Assembly (NCBI RefSeq): GCF_005239225.2
Contig: NC_133295.1
Coordinates: forward strand, 5,394,001-5,458,000
Source of the DNA: Populus alba
Taxonomy: Eukaryota > Streptophyta > Magnoliopsida > Malpighiales > Salicaceae
Reading direction: 5' to 3'
DNA: 64,000 nt
The translations under genes and the position numbers were made by a program. Position 1 is the stretch's first letter. Each line of letters opens with the position of its first letter. The notes under the pieces were generated by a model that did not search any database, was not told the origin of the DNA, and worked only from the letters and a program-made list of their open reading frames with translations. This document shows, piece after piece, positions 24,890 through 37,032 of the stretch.

Positions 24890-24970
24890 TGTCAAGAATG
24901 GGATTCGAACCCATGCCCTTTCGGACCAGTACCTGAAACTGGCGCCTTAGACCAACTCGGCCATCTTGAC
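24890..24970 (-). tRNA. tRNA-Leu (anticodon CAG)
   Basis: The minus strand begins GTCAAGATGGCCGAGTTGGT and ends in TTCGAATCCC plus acceptor TTCTTGAC and discriminator A. The acceptor stem GTCAAGA pairs with TCTTGAC. The anticodon stem CCAGT/ACTGG closes the loop TTCAGGT, giving anticodon CAG. The long variable arm (GTCCGAAAGGGC region) and the 81-nt length fit a class II leucine tRNA. The B-box GGTTCGAATCC is intact and no CCA is encoded. A TTTTT terminator follows on the minus strand at about 24883-24879. No intron. Confidence 0.96.
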
Positions 24971-25673
24971 ATTGCTGATTGTCCTCATTATATAAGATTT
25001 ATCACTAAAGTACTTAGCCAACATAAACCCGAGCCACAAAAAACGAGAAATAATCCTCCATTACCATGAATTTTAGTTCAAACTTCCCCTGTGATAAAAA
25101 AAGTTAAAAAATAATGAAATTTAAAATAATTATAATTTTATAAATTATTTTAAATAAAAATATAGAGATAAAATATGATAGATAAAAATCTTTAATTAAC
25201 AAAATGATAAGATAAAAGAAAATAATAATAAAAAGAATGAAGACCAAAATTTATATAAAAATAAAATCAAATTAAATTTTAAAGCACTAATCATAAAAAA
25301 AATAATTCAAAACAAAATATATTGCAGTAAAAAGTTCGAAGCCCAAATTTAATATAATTAACAAATAATAAGATATTTCTAAAATTTTCACAATTTGTTT
25401 TTAAAAAATTTCCATCAAAATAAATGGAAAAACTTTTTTTAAAACCAAGTTAAATTTTCTTTTGACTGAGAAGTATTTTTCGTTGATTAATTTTTTTAAT
25501 AATAAATAAATACAAAAAAAATTTTAAAAAAACTATTTTCCATGAAACAAATGAAGTTTTGGTTAGTTAGTTGTTGGCTAAGGTTTTGTGGTTTTTGAGG
25601 CGTGATAACAATTGTTTTTTAAAATATTTTTTTATTTAAAAATATATTATAATAATATTTTTTTTATTTTTTA

Positions 25674-25713
<40 letters not shown>

Positions 25714-26040
25714 AATGAAACACGGACTCTCGGTACCAAACTTTTATCATTTTTATCACCGTGCTAGGTGTAGGTGTATTGCATTGGAGAGATATGCTTG
25801 TGTATGCAATTGAGAATAATTCCAAAGTTACAATTATTGGATAAAGCGGTTACAAAATGCTGTTCTACATTGTCTTCCATGATTAGTGGAATATATCTGT
25901 AACATCAACAAGACAGCAAAGAACCGTTGCTTTGAATTTCTGAAGAGCCAATTAATTCACCTCTTCAGTGTACAAAAGCTGCAGCCACCTGCAGCCGGCC
26001 AAAAGGCGGAACGTTTTCAACCTAAGTTTGTATTGTAGGA
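24971..26040. other. AT-rich intergenic with (AT)n tract
   Basis: No gene seen. An (AT)n run of about 35 bp lies at about 25677-25711. Runs of AAATAAAAATAT dominate 25080-25560. 25860-26040 is probably 3' UTR of the minus-strand peptide gene. Confidence 0.5.
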
Positions 26041-26056
26041 GAAGGAAGAAATGCTG

Positions 26057-26281
26057 TCATCCACCACAGGCAGCACCGCATCCAGCTGCGCATCCGCCAC
26101 CGTAAAGGGTCGAATCAGCTTCAGATGTTTTGTCCTTCGATACCCCTTCAGCACAAGAAACGACTATGGCTGAAAGCAGACAAAGGGTTAGCAAAACTGC
26201 CCACAAGAGTACTAGACACGAACCGTCAACACCACCACCACCACCATCCACGGCGAGCACCTCTTTCAAAGGCCTCACCAT
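26057..26281 (-). CDS. small Cys/Gly-rich single-pass membrane peptide (74 aa)
   Basis: A single-exon minus-strand ORF from ATG at 26281 to TGA at 26059-26057. It starts MVRPLKEVLAVDGGGGG, has one hydrophobic helix (about residues 20-42, LVLLWAVLLTLCLLSAIVV), a short polar linker with KDKTSEAD, and a C-terminal tail LYGGGCAAGCGAACGG. The open frame extends upstream to 26365 but without an ATG, and that extension overlaps a TATA box, so 26281 is the credible start. I do not recognise a named family. The layout (N-terminal Gly run, one helix, CxxxCxxxC-like Gly tail) resembles small plant membrane peptides of unknown role. The promoter and clean ORF make it a likely real gene. Confidence 0.65.
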   Translation of the reverse strand: MVRPLKEVLAVDGGGGGVDGSCLVLLWAVLLTLCLLSAIVVSCAEGVSKDKTSEADSTLYGGGCAAGCGAACGG

Positions 26282-26354
26282 CGATCTCTCAATGCGAAAA
26301 AAGACAAGGTGTGGGAAGTGCGAGCTAAGAGCACACAGCACGGAGAGGGAGGGG

Positions 26355-26362
26355 TACTTATA
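26355..26362 (-). promoter_or_regulatory. TATA box of the small membrane peptide gene
   Basis: Minus-strand TATAAGTA followed by a C/T-rich CCCCTCCCTCTCC leader, 74 bases upstream of the ATG at 26281. Confidence 0.6.
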
Positions 26363-26619
26363 CACTAGGAGTTCTTTGGGATTTTAGCTTTATGTGATTC
26401 TCTATGGAAATTACACAAATAGTTGGCAGGCAAACGAAGAGAATCTTGACAAGGAAGAAGATGGTGGGGTCAACACAGCAGCCACTATAAGCCATGAACA
26501 ATGGTCTTGCATATGCTCCTCCCACTCTTTGCTGGCATTAAAATTATTGGCCTCAAGAACTAGCATCACAGCAAAATAGCCACAGAAATATGAGACAGCT
26601 ACATCCTCATCGTGCATTC

Positions 26620-28049
26620 AAAGTGAGGTCTGTGGCCTCCACTTGTCCTCCTGCAAAATGGGCATCAACTTTCACTAGCTACTTCATTGTAATTTATGTA
26701 TAAAAAGACTTTCAAATTGCCTTTTAGTAATATTGACTAGGGAAGGCTGCAACTACTGGCCTAATTAGTGGAGCCCTGTTCATTTCCAGCTTATTACTAA
26801 TTAAACCATAAATAAAACAATACTTTTAACTAATAATTGCTTGTGGACGCCAAATGGGTTCATTTCCTCCCATCATCATTGAAATACTGAAAACAATGTT
26901 GGATCTTTACATGTATTAGTTGGTTTTCTACATTACCCTACTATTCTAAAACAACTTTGAATATTTTTTTTCCTTTTAATTCTCTCCTTTTTTTAATTTT
27001 ATTTTTTTCAATTTCATTCTTATATTTTATTTAATAGTCATTTGGGTTACATTTGGATTGACCAAATTGATTGGATCCCTCTGAAAAAACTTTTACATAA
27101 TTTAATTTTAAACATAGTTAAGGTAAGGAGTTGGGTCAAAAGATTTTTTTTCCTATCAATTGCATCATTTTTTTTTCTTCTTAATTTCATCTTTAAAGCC
27201 TTTTTATTGAGTTGCTTTTGAACCAGCTAAGTCGACTGAATCACATTGAGATAACTTTCACCCGGTTTAATTTTAAACTTAAGTTAGACAAGAAGTTGGG
27301 TTGAGAGTTTTTTTTTTTTTTTTTTTTTTTTTAATTTCATCGTTTTGTTTTTTAATTTTATTCTTAGACTCTTTTACCGATATGTTATGTTACTTTTAGA
27401 TCGATTAAATTGATTGGTCATATCAAAATAATTTTTATATGGTTTAATTTCAAATACATGAAAGAATTAGATTGACATATTTCAATATTGATTCGTTTGA
27501 GCTAGATTTATTAACAATATTAAATGGTTTTTTTATGACTTTCATATTTTTTATTATATTCAAAAAAGAAAATTAATCCTACCCACAACACACACACATA
27601 TATAAAAACTAGTGTGACTCTATGGCATCAGTAGAAGCACCATTCTCTTATATCCAAGGGAAGTTGTGAGTAGCACCACTATATCAATCCACAGCAGGAT
27701 TTGTCATTTTGGAGTTCCAACAAGCTCGTGATCTTTCAGCGTCTGCAAATATTTTTCAAGCACTTTGGAGTTACTATTGCATCAATTAGTGCAATATTTC
27801 TCAAGAAATTTGCAGGAATATTATAATTGAATATAGCATTTCAATAGTTGAGATTTCCAAATTCTAATATTTATTTAGTTTTAGTTTTTATTTCTTGTAA
27901 TTCTATCTCATAAAATCACTTGCAAGGATACACTTCTTGTAACATAGTTTATACAACAAAAAAGATATATCCTATATATATTATACTTGTTGACAACTTG
28001 GAAAAAAATTCAACTAAACATTCATTCTTTTCACCTAAATTAATTATTG
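26620..28049. other. intergenic, T-rich dispersed repeat
   Basis: 26940-27500 is T-rich and repeats phrases such as TTTTTAATTTCAT, GACCAAATTGATTGG and AAGGAGTTGGGTCAAAAG / AAGAAGTTGGGTTGAGAG. It resembles an internally repeated, reverse-oriented relative of the A-rich repeat at 33.5 kb. No gene recognised. Confidence 0.4.
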
Positions 28050-28244
28050 CTACCGCGAGGGGCAGAGCTAGGAATTTAATTTGGGAGGGTCATATTAGAG
28101 AAAATATTTTAGAGGGGGTGAAATTTAAAATTTTTTATTTTTAAGATTAAAGATCTAATTTATTAAAAGAAAAGGGCTAAATTTTTTTTTTCCTTTCATG
28201 CCCAATGCCCTGCTAGCTCTCCTAATTTCGCCCCTGAACCGCTA
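28050..28244. mobile_element. possible MITE-like element
   Basis: The left end TACCGCGAGGGGCAGAGCTA and the right end, read in reverse complement (TAGCGGTTCAGGGGCGAAAT), are similar imperfect inverted termini around an AT-rich 195-bp body. No convincing target duplication was seen, so this is tentative. Confidence 0.35.
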
Positions 28245-30924
28245 TCTAAATTTCAAAACAACAAGCAAAATTATATTACCAAAAAAAAAAGAAGTTATAC
28301 GAGGTAATAAATACCTTTACAGTTCTCCAGAAAGCAGCAAATATGATACACCGCGAATCACTTTCTCGATTGAACAATTACGAGAAAAAATCAAGAAACA
28401 TTCTCTGAACCGTGCACCTCTCTTGTATGTTAATCTGAAACGTAACATCATTCTAAGAGATACAGGGCGAAACAACACAATAGGTACTCCCTCGACAAAT
28501 TCTCTTATTATAATAAAAGAAAAATGATGCGGGGAAATTAGAGTAGATTAAGAGATTTTTTTTTATCATAGATTATAATAATAGTTTTACTTTTAATTTT
28601 TTGTATTTTTGTGAAATGTTTTTCTAGCTTTCCCTTTCATTTTATTTATTGCTTTTTCATAAATTTAGCACATTGGGTATGGCTTGGTTGACACACAACC
28701 ATGCCAAACCCAAGATTTTTTGAGGTAGTAAAAATGCTAGACCTATAAGCACCATAAACCTGACAACCATTTAAGACTCAATCGCCATGAGTCTAACAAC
28801 CACGATAGACTCAAATGTCTTAGGTCTAACAACCATGTTTGTGTCTTGTATGGTTGTCAAACTCATGTGCGGGTCTGCTAGACTCATGCCTGAGTAAAAA
28901 AATTTGAAATTTTTTAAAAGCATGATTGAACTGCAAAAACAAACACTACCTTATCCAAGCAAGATTTTTCATTCATATGTAATAGAACTTAACTGCAAAC
29001 TTTTTTTTGTTAGTGCAACTTATTTTATAAATTTGTTATATTCGAAGAGGAAATAATGAAAAAAATACTGAGTTCTAAGTGATTTTTTTTCAAGTCTTAA
29101 AAAATAAACTTTTTTTTTTTTGCACTATGGATGAAAATATGTATAATGAAACTAAACACATATAAATAATTTTTATTGAAAATTCAAAAAAAAAGAGAAA
29201 AAAAAAAGGAGAGAAGATATAATTTCTATTGAAAGAATAAAAAATCCATAAACATAAAAAATAAATTATTTCAATAGGAAGATATGATTTGAATTTTTAG
29301 ATCTAAAATGTTAAGTTAAAGTTTTGTGATGATTAGTTGTTTATAAATAATTTTTAAACTTGGATTTCTGTTTAGAATATTTTAAGGATAGTTTAAATAT
29401 ATTTTTTTTATAAAAAATAAAAAATATAATTGTCAACATTTTAATTATCATATGCTTAGACTCAAGTCGCTTGGGTCTGGTATGATTGCCAGGCCCAGAC
29501 ACTTGGGTCATGCCAGACCCAGACATTGAGTTAAAAAAAATATATAGTTATGCCCAATAACGTTTGATCTCTTTTATTTTTTTTTAATTTTTTAATTTTA
29601 ATTAATATCCTCCTTCTTTTTATGTATTTTTTACTTTGCATTATTTTTTAAAAAAATTTTAATTCATACTCTTTCTTATTTTCAAAAATTGTTTAGTCCA
29701 CTTGCTTTTAAAAAAATTGTAGTTATTTTTTTAATTAGTTTTCAATTTTATAATGTTTTAAAAACATTATTGTAATTTATCTTGAGATTTATTTTTATAT
29801 TTTATATAAATAAATTATATTTTCATGATGCATTTATAAAAATAAATATTATTTATTCTTAGTAAAAAAAAAATTTAACCTCTAAGATAGAGTAAATAAA
29901 CACATATTAATTAAAAAGAAAAGTTGAGATTAGATACTTGCATACTCATTTATCCTTTACTTTTAAGAGAAAAATTAGCCTTTTATTTTAGCATGTAATT
30001 AATATTAAAAATTCTTTCTCAGTTTATCATTTCATATATTTTTTTTTTATATATTTTTATTAAGCACAAACAACATTTTCTCATTTGTTAGTTTAGAAAA
30101 AGCATGGTACCCGAGAACAAAAAAACATAATTTGCACCTTCTTCTCTAACTTTAAAAATTAACTTGAAAACTTACTTACAGAGATGCAAACTAGTAACTC
30201 TCCAGGAGACATTAAATATATAAATGAGGATGTTCCAATAAAAAACACAAATAAATGAAGTTCTTTTGAAAGTTGATAAATAGACCAAGGCGTCAAAGAT
30301 GGATGGCTAGACTAGGAGATTACAGAGAATCATGAACACTTATAAAATAAAATTTTATTGGGCTTAGAGGACCCTTCAATGCTTAGATTAATAAAAATAT
30401 AAGTTTGGCATACAATGTTTTTGTTCGTAAAGATAGAATCGATAAGATGATAATAGCATACACTAAAGACTCATAATTAGAAATTGCAAAGTTAGAACTT
30501 GCCTTACCTCGTGGTTCATGGATGTTTATATAATCATGAACCACACCATCTTGTATGAAAATAAGAATACATTAAAAAAATTATAATATATGATTTAATA
30601 GTAATTATTTAAGGTAACAATCCTTAATGGTTGATGGTGCATTATTGAGTAGAAATGATGTTATCAATGGGTTTCCTAGGTATGGCCATCCCTAACATTA
30701 TTAAAGTGTAATTATGATAGAAGGGTGTGGAAGCATTAATGTGAAATACCATCTATATAGAGAATAGGTGGAGTAACACACGACCAATATTCTCTCTTTC
30801 AGTTTTTTGTATGTGAGTATTTTTATAGCTGATTTTATATCTTTAGGTAGACTTGTCCTTTTTTCCAGGTGCTTTGTCTTGTTGGGCTAGGTGGAGACCC
30901 TAGACTCATCTTAGAGACTACTAG
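28245..30924. other. repeat-derived intergenic DNA
   Basis: No gene recognised. 28690-28880 and 29455-29530 share a GACTCA / AGGTCTAACAACC and GGTCTGGYATGATTGCCAGG vocabulary with imperfect dyads (CTTGGGTCTGG ... CCAGACCCAGAC), related to the GGTCTGGCTGCAA motif of the repeat that begins at 30925. Confidence 0.35.
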
Positions 30925-33170
30925 TTACATGACCCGCGCGATGCTGCGGGTCAATGAATTTTGCATAAAAATATCAAAAAAAATTAAGATCTAAAAGTAT
31001 GAGGTTATTTTGCAAATCTATATCTAAGAGTCTTGGGTGTGGCTGCAACGCCTAACCCAAGAGTAATATTTATAATAACATTAAACTTGCATGATCCAAG
31101 TTTAAGTGGGTCTGACTGCAATACCAGACCCAATAGTCTTGGATGTAGGTCTGGCTGCAAGGTCGTGTCATAAAAGTGTGATAATTAAATAGATTAATTT
31201 AAAAGAAAAAAATAAAGAAAAAAAACCAAAAGGAAGAAAAAAATTAATGAAGAAAAAGAAAAAAAAAATCTGAATTAACTGGGTTAACCCTTCAAATCAG
31301 GTTAACCCGTCAAACCTTTGATTCGTGTCGTGAAAGTTTGATAACTAAATAGAAAAAAAAAATTGACAGGTTAACACAAAATTAACTGGGCTAACTCGTC
31401 AAACCATGTTAACCTGTTTGAACATTAACAAACTAAATTAAACCAAAAAAATTAATTAAAAAGGAAAAAAACAAAAAAAAAAGGCATCAGTCTTTTCACT
31501 GTAAACTCCAGTGTGCAGTCCACAGCTAAAGGCATAAAAACAACAAAAAAGCAAAAAGAAAAACTAAAGGCATCAATCGATAACTAAATAGAAAAAAATT
31601 TAATATTGATGAACTAAATTAAGTAAAAAAATATTAAATAAAAAGAAACAATAAAAGAAAAAAAACTTATAAAAAGAAAAAAACTAATAAAGAAAAAAAA
31701 TCTAAATTAACTGAGTTAACCCGTCAAACCTGAGATCCGTGTCATAAAAGTCTGATAACTAAATAGAAAAAAATTTAATATCAACAAACTAAATAAAAAG
31801 GAAAAAAAAGAATACATCAGCCTTTTCACCGTGGACTGCACTGTGCAGTCCACCGTGAAAGGCATAAAAAAAGCAAAATAAAAATAAAAATAAAGGCTTC
31901 AGCCTTTTTACTGTGAACTGCATACAATATTAAAAGATGAAATCAGAAGAATAAAACTAATGAGGAAAAAGAAAAAAATCTGAATCAATTGGGTTAATCG
32001 GCCAAATCAGGTTAACCTATCAAACATGAAATTTGTGTCATGAAAATGTGATAACTAAATATAAAAAAGATTTATTATTAATGAAATAAATTTTAAAAAA
32101 GATTAATTAAAAAGGAAAAAGCATAGAGAAAAAAAAACCTATAGGAAGAAAAAAACTAATGAAGAAAAAAAAAACAGTCTGAATAAACTGGGTTAACCCG
32201 TCAAATCTAGGATTCGCATCATGAAAGTTTGAAAACTAAATAGAAAAACAAATTAACGGGTTAACCCGTCAAGCCCGGGATACGTGTCATGAAAGTTTGA
32301 TAATTAAATAGAAAGAAATTTAACATTAAAAAACTAAACTAAATGAAAAAAATTAATCAAAAAGAAAAAAAAGCAAAAAAAAAATTCCGGGTTAACTCGT
32401 CAAACCCGGGATTCATGTCATGAAAGTCTGATAACTATAAAAAAAAAATTAACATTAACAAACTAAAGTTAACAAAAAAAATTCATTAAAAGAAAACAAA
32501 CACAAAAAAAAAGAAAAAAAAAACTCATAAAGGCATAAAAAGCAAAAACAAAAAATCAAAAAAAATATTAAAAAAAAAAAATAACTTAGAGTTTCACTAT
32601 GGACTGCACAGTGAAACTTTGAATAGTTTTAGTATATGTTATTAATTAAAAAGAAAAAAAAAATTGAGGTTAACTCGTAAAACTCGTGATTCGTGTCATA
32701 TAAAAAATTAACATTAACAAAAGAAATTAAACAAAAAAAATTCATTAAAAGAAAAAAACACAAAGAAAAAAGAAAAAAAAAACCCATAAAGGCATAGAAA
32801 ACAGAAAAAAAAAACAAAAAAGAAGAAGGGAAAGATTGCTCAGCATTTCACCGTGGACTTGTACAGTGAAACACTGAGCAGTTTTAGTTTATTGTTAATT
32901 AAAAAGAAAAAAAGAAAAAAAAAATTGAGGTTAACTCGTCAAACCCATGATTCGTGTCATATAAAAAAATTAATATTAACAAAAAAAATTAAACAAAAAA
33001 AATTCATAAAAAGAAAAAAAACACAAAGAAAAGAGCAAAAAAAAAAAAAACCCATAAAGGCATAGAAAACAGAAAAAAAAAATAACGAAAAAAAAAAGAG
33101 AGAGAGAAGACTGCTCAACGTTTCACTGTGGACTTGCACAGTGAAACACTGAGTAGTTTTAGTTTATTGT
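30925..33170 (+). mobile_element. unclassified repeat family A, copy 1, with recurring hairpins
   Basis: Begins with CTAGTTACATGACCCGCGCG, containing the dyad GACCCGC...GCGGGTC, followed by GCATGATCCAAGTTTAAGTG, GGTCGTGTCATAAAAGTGTG and many copies of GGGTTAACCCGTCAAACC and GATTCGTGTCATGAAAGT. The body is A-rich. Imperfect palindromes built on TTTCACNGTGGACTGCAC recur near 31487, 31823, 31903, 32590, 32852 and 33119. The block ends in GTTTTAGTTTATTGTTAATT. It shares its start and order of motifs with 49765-51035, so it is a dispersed repeat. It encodes no protein I recognise, so it is non-autonomous or a satellite-like derivative. Confidence 0.7.
32620..33165 (+). repeat. tandem duplication of a roughly 265-bp hairpin-bearing unit
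   Basis: Two units (about 32620-32880 and 32881-33165) each run GTTTTAGTWTATTGTTAATT, TTGAGGTTAACTCG, GATTCGTGTCATATAAAA, CCCATAAAGGCATAGAAAAC and end in a hairpin TTTCACYGTGGACTTGYACA paired with GTGAAACACTGAG. Confidence 0.8.
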
Positions 33171-33479
33171 TAATTAAATAAATGGTCTGTGTTATGTTGC
33201 ATGTTAAATCAAATTTATCCTAAAATTAAAAAGAAGAAGAAGATGTTGTGGTAATGATAGCATTTTTAAAGGTAAACAAAGGCAACGATAATAAAAAAAA
33301 AAAAAAGTAGAAAAAAAAGACAATGACTAGTGGAACAAATTGAACGCTTGCAAATATTATAAAAATATACATTCTAAATATTTTTAACATGTATCAACAA
33401 TTTTATTTGATAACAAAGAAAAAATTAGATAAGAACAGGATAATCTTATAAAGAGAAACACAAAATTCACAGCTTAATC

Positions 33480-34900
33480 ACCAACAAATTAAACATTGAA
33501 GGAAAAATTGAAAAAACATCAATTTTTTAAAAGAAAAAAATATATCTAATTTGATTCAACATGCTGAATCCACAACCCTGTCATAAGATCAAGATAACCT
33601 CGTACCAAAGAAATTAAATAAAAAATGAAGGTCAATTCTCAAACAAATTAAATGATAAAAGGAAAAACTAAAAAGAAAAATCAGTTGAAAAACATAAAAA
33701 ACAGAGTTAGCACAAGTTAACTAAATTAATCCATAACTTGAGACATGAGATCAGGATAACTTCATAGAAATAAAAGCAAGAAAAATCATGAAGATCAAGG
33801 CTTAATAACTTAATGCGGAAGGATGAAATTGAAAAAAAAATATATCAATTTTTAAAAAGAACAAAAAAAGAGACTCGAGTCAAATTATGTTAATTTTCAA
33901 AACTCATGACTCGGATCATAAGATAAAGATTATCTATAGAAGGCAAAAAAAAAAAAAAAATCACAAGGCAAAATTCTCAATAATCCAAATATTGAGGGAT
34001 AAAATTGAAGAAGATAAATTAATAAAAGGATTAAAAAATAAATTAAAAAGACATAAAAGAAACTAGAGTCAACTCGAGTTAACTCAATTAATCAACGACC
34101 TAGGACATGAGATCGAGATAAATTCATATATAAAAAAGCAAAAAAATCATGAAAATCAAGGCTCAATAACCTAATGTAGAAGGATAAAATTGAAAAAAAA
34201 AATTAATTTAAAAAAAATCCTAGAAAAGAGATTGAAGTCAAATTACGTTAATCTTCAAAACCTGTGCTCTGAGTCATGAAACCGAGATTATCCCATACAA
34301 GGAAAAAACAAAAACAAAATTAGATATCAAAATCCTCAATCATTCAAATATAGAGGGAAAGAGGTGAAAAAAATCAATTAACAAAAGGATTAAAAAATAA
34401 AACATTTAGAAATAAAAATACAGAGGATCAAATCTAATAAAAAAAAGAAAAAAAAATGATGGATGAAAATAAAAAAAATCAAGAAAATAATAAAAAAATA
34501 AAAAAAATTATCAAAATAAAAAGGACCAAATTGGATATAAAAATTAAATGAAACCAAATGCTGGAGGATAAAATTGAAAAACCAAATCAACTTTAAAAAA
34601 CATTTAAAGCAAAATAAATTGTAATAAAAAGAATGGGAATCAAAATTAATTCAAATACAAACTAACATAACACATTTGATTTTTGAAAGGGTAGATGTAA
34701 AGCTTGGAGTGAGGAGAGAAAAAAAGAGAGGAAAAGAAAAAAGTTCACCGAAACCCAACAACTACTTCATCATGTACACATATTTGCCCACCATCGTAAA
34801 AATGATTTTAGAATGCTTCTAATTCCTTCATGAAAGGTGATATTTAGCTATCAGGAAACACATTATATATTGGCTCCTCAATCAACTTGGTTATAACAAA
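33480..34900 (+). repeat. A-rich repeat family B, copy 1, with internal tandem units
   Basis: The segments beginning near 33690 and 34047 are homologous: a TTAACT...TTAATC stretch, then ACATGAGATC, AAATCATGAARATCAAGGC, a TAATGYRGAAGGAT phrase and an AAATTGAAAAAA tail, and each is followed by a related AGTCAAATTAYGTTAAT stretch. The period is about 360 bp. The block ends near GAATGCTTCTAATTCC and CTATCAGGAAACA, phrases that recur at the end of copy 2 (about 47320-47360). No coding potential. Confidence 0.6.
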
Positions 34901-35633
34901 AAAAACTAGGATGAAGTTATAAAAAAAAACCCTTGAATACTAGTTCAATCATTTGCTTTTAAGGATAATTTAGTCATTATTATGCTTTAAAAAGTGAAAA
35001 TCTAAAAAAACCCCTAGCTTTCAGTTAAATAAAATTTGTTTTTATGTGTAATTTAGTTATTTTACTATATATGTTTTAAAAATATAAAAAAACTAATTTG
35101 TCCCTATCAATATAAAAATGACTAATAAATCCTTGTAAAAATATCATATTAACCCCAATAGCTAATTTCTTATTTTGTTTTCTAGAATAGTAAAATAATC
35201 ATTATTCTTTTTTAATCCACAATATAATATGTTATGTAAAGTGAAAGAAGGCGCTCTATTACTTATCTTTTTAATTTGATTATGAGCAAATTAGGTAAGG
35301 TGAGCTTTTTTTTTTTTTTTTTTTTTTGTGGAGATTGTGTCACCTATCATAGATCTAGTGGAGTGTTGAGTCAAAGAGAAAAGCTGGATAAAAAAAGGTG
35401 GGCTTTGAACCCTTGATGCATCCATGACTTATTAGAATGTGGGGTTAGGGCTTACCTCATGTTTTCATGAGCGGTGTAAATCCTTCACCTATCAATATGA
35501 AATTTTATTCTTGTTCATATTAACACGTGGAATGAGCTTTGCATGACAAACTTCTCCATGCATAAACTACGCACCTTTTCATTTACTTTAGATTTTTACA
35601 CATTTGCATCTTTAGTGGCAATAAAATAAAATT
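34901..35633. other. intergenic spacer and reticulon 3' UTR
   Basis: AT-rich spacer with a poly-T run at about 35307-35328 and no recognisable gene. The last 100-200 bases are probably the 3' UTR of the minus-strand reticulon gene. Confidence 0.45.
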
Positions 35634-36918
35634 TCATCTGCCTTTCTTCTCCTTCAGCGGTCCTCTTGGTATCTTGTTAAGAACATTGGAATCAAACCTT
35701 CTATACATTTTCTTAACTTGTCGGGTCAATTTACCAGCGTACCTCTCCACCTCATCCTCATATTTATTATAGAGAAATGGCAGGGTTTGCAAGCAAACAA
35801 AACCTTGATACACAAGAAATCAATCCATTAGTCCCATAAGCTCAAAATCATGCATGGATGGGCAAGCGTATGTTTAATATTTAAGCAGGTAGGTAGCTGC
35901 CAGCAATCTTACTCACATAGATAAAGGAAATTCAAGAACGTGAAATAGTTTCCAATCACAGATAATACGTAGAGACAAAATATTGCCTGGTAGCAGATGC
36001 AGAAAAGAGAAGAGAGATTAGTGTTAGTGTGCTCGGCAATCAAGAATTTATTTCAAAACTAGAGTACTTATCATGGTTATTATTAGCGAATTAATGGTAA
36101 ATATACCACGAAGAAGAGTGCTGGTTGTTTTCCACATGCAATGTCAACGAAACTTGACAAGGCCTGATTGAATCTTTCATGGAAGGTGAGAGCAAATTCA
36201 TGGAATGCAGATTTGTCTAAAATACTTCTTGGGATCGCGGGAGGATTCCTGAAAAATAGTTATGTTTCAATCCAAGAGGAATCAGCAAATCTGTGATCGA
36301 TCAAGAAAACAATCTTTCTGCTATAAGCAAAATCATAATTATGGGAGATTAACAGCTACCAGTTGAAAAATTCTGCGCTGGTGCACCATATGAAGACAAT
36401 GAGCATTGCTGTGATGGAGATGTGACTGAAGAGAGTCACAAAATTGTACTCAGCAACCTCAAAGAGAAGCCATAATATTGTCATTCCGAAAGAAAGTGCT
36501 GCTGACACTTTTTTGTTTTCCCATAGTAACACACCAGCAACTGCAAATCCCAGCAGCAAAGTTTATAAGAAACATGTGCTAATCTTGATTCACTGCAGCT
36601 GGAATTCAATCATCATTGTAAAAAGAATAATCCAAATTCTACGGTGCTCCCAAGAAATTAAGAGGCTGCTTGGCAATTAGAAGTAGTAATAAAATGCAAA
36701 ATTAGCAAACTTTTTGCTATGAAACAATAGAGTAAATGCAACTTGGTTGTGTAATCTAACATGAATTTGTCGACCTACTACAAGCTAGAGTGGACACATA
36801 AAAATATACATGCTGTACCTTGTCCTCCTCCTAGAACAGATCGTATTGGTCTCTGCCGCCCAAAAAGCTTTGTCCGAGGCGTTGTTTCATTGTCCGAATC
36901 CGAAGAATAAATCGGCAT
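35634..36918 (-). CDS. reticulon-like protein B (RTNLB), 220 aa, five exons
   Basis: Minus-strand exons 36918-36819, 36540-36360, 36248-36107, 35986-35917 and 35803-35634 splice with GT-AG junctions and matched phases to 663 nt (220 codons plus TGA). The N-terminus MPIYSSDSDNETTPRTKLFG is short, polar and Asp/Ser-rich, typical of plant reticulons. The reticulon homology domain begins at about residue 34 (VAGVLLWENKKVSAAL), with two long hydrophobic hairpins: ILWLLFEVAEYNFVTLFSHI to MLIVFIW, and LFFVAIFCLYVLSVIGNYFT to FLNFLYLCFVCLQTLPFLY. The C-terminus YNKYEDEVERYAGKL is the usual plant ending motif, followed by a basic tail KEKKGR. Reticulons sit in ER tubule membranes and bend them. The exon at 36540 restores a split Val codon with exon 1. 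Complete gene with no defect seen. Confidence 0.93.
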
Positions 36919-37032
36919 GCTTATTGATTCTTGGAGCTGAAAACGAAACTTTCTTTGTTTGCTCTTCTTTTCTGTGGTCGAACAGGTAAAATAATTAATA
37001 AATATGTGTTGATGAAGTTTGCAGAAGATGCT

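Noticed and set aside
26282..26365. N-terminal extension of the small membrane peptide
   Set aside because: It lacks an ATG and overlaps the TATA box, so it is unlikely to be transcribed.
28198..28527. 109-codon plus-strand ORF
   Set aside because: It starts inside a possible MITE and crosses its end; composition is unremarkable and no family is recognised.
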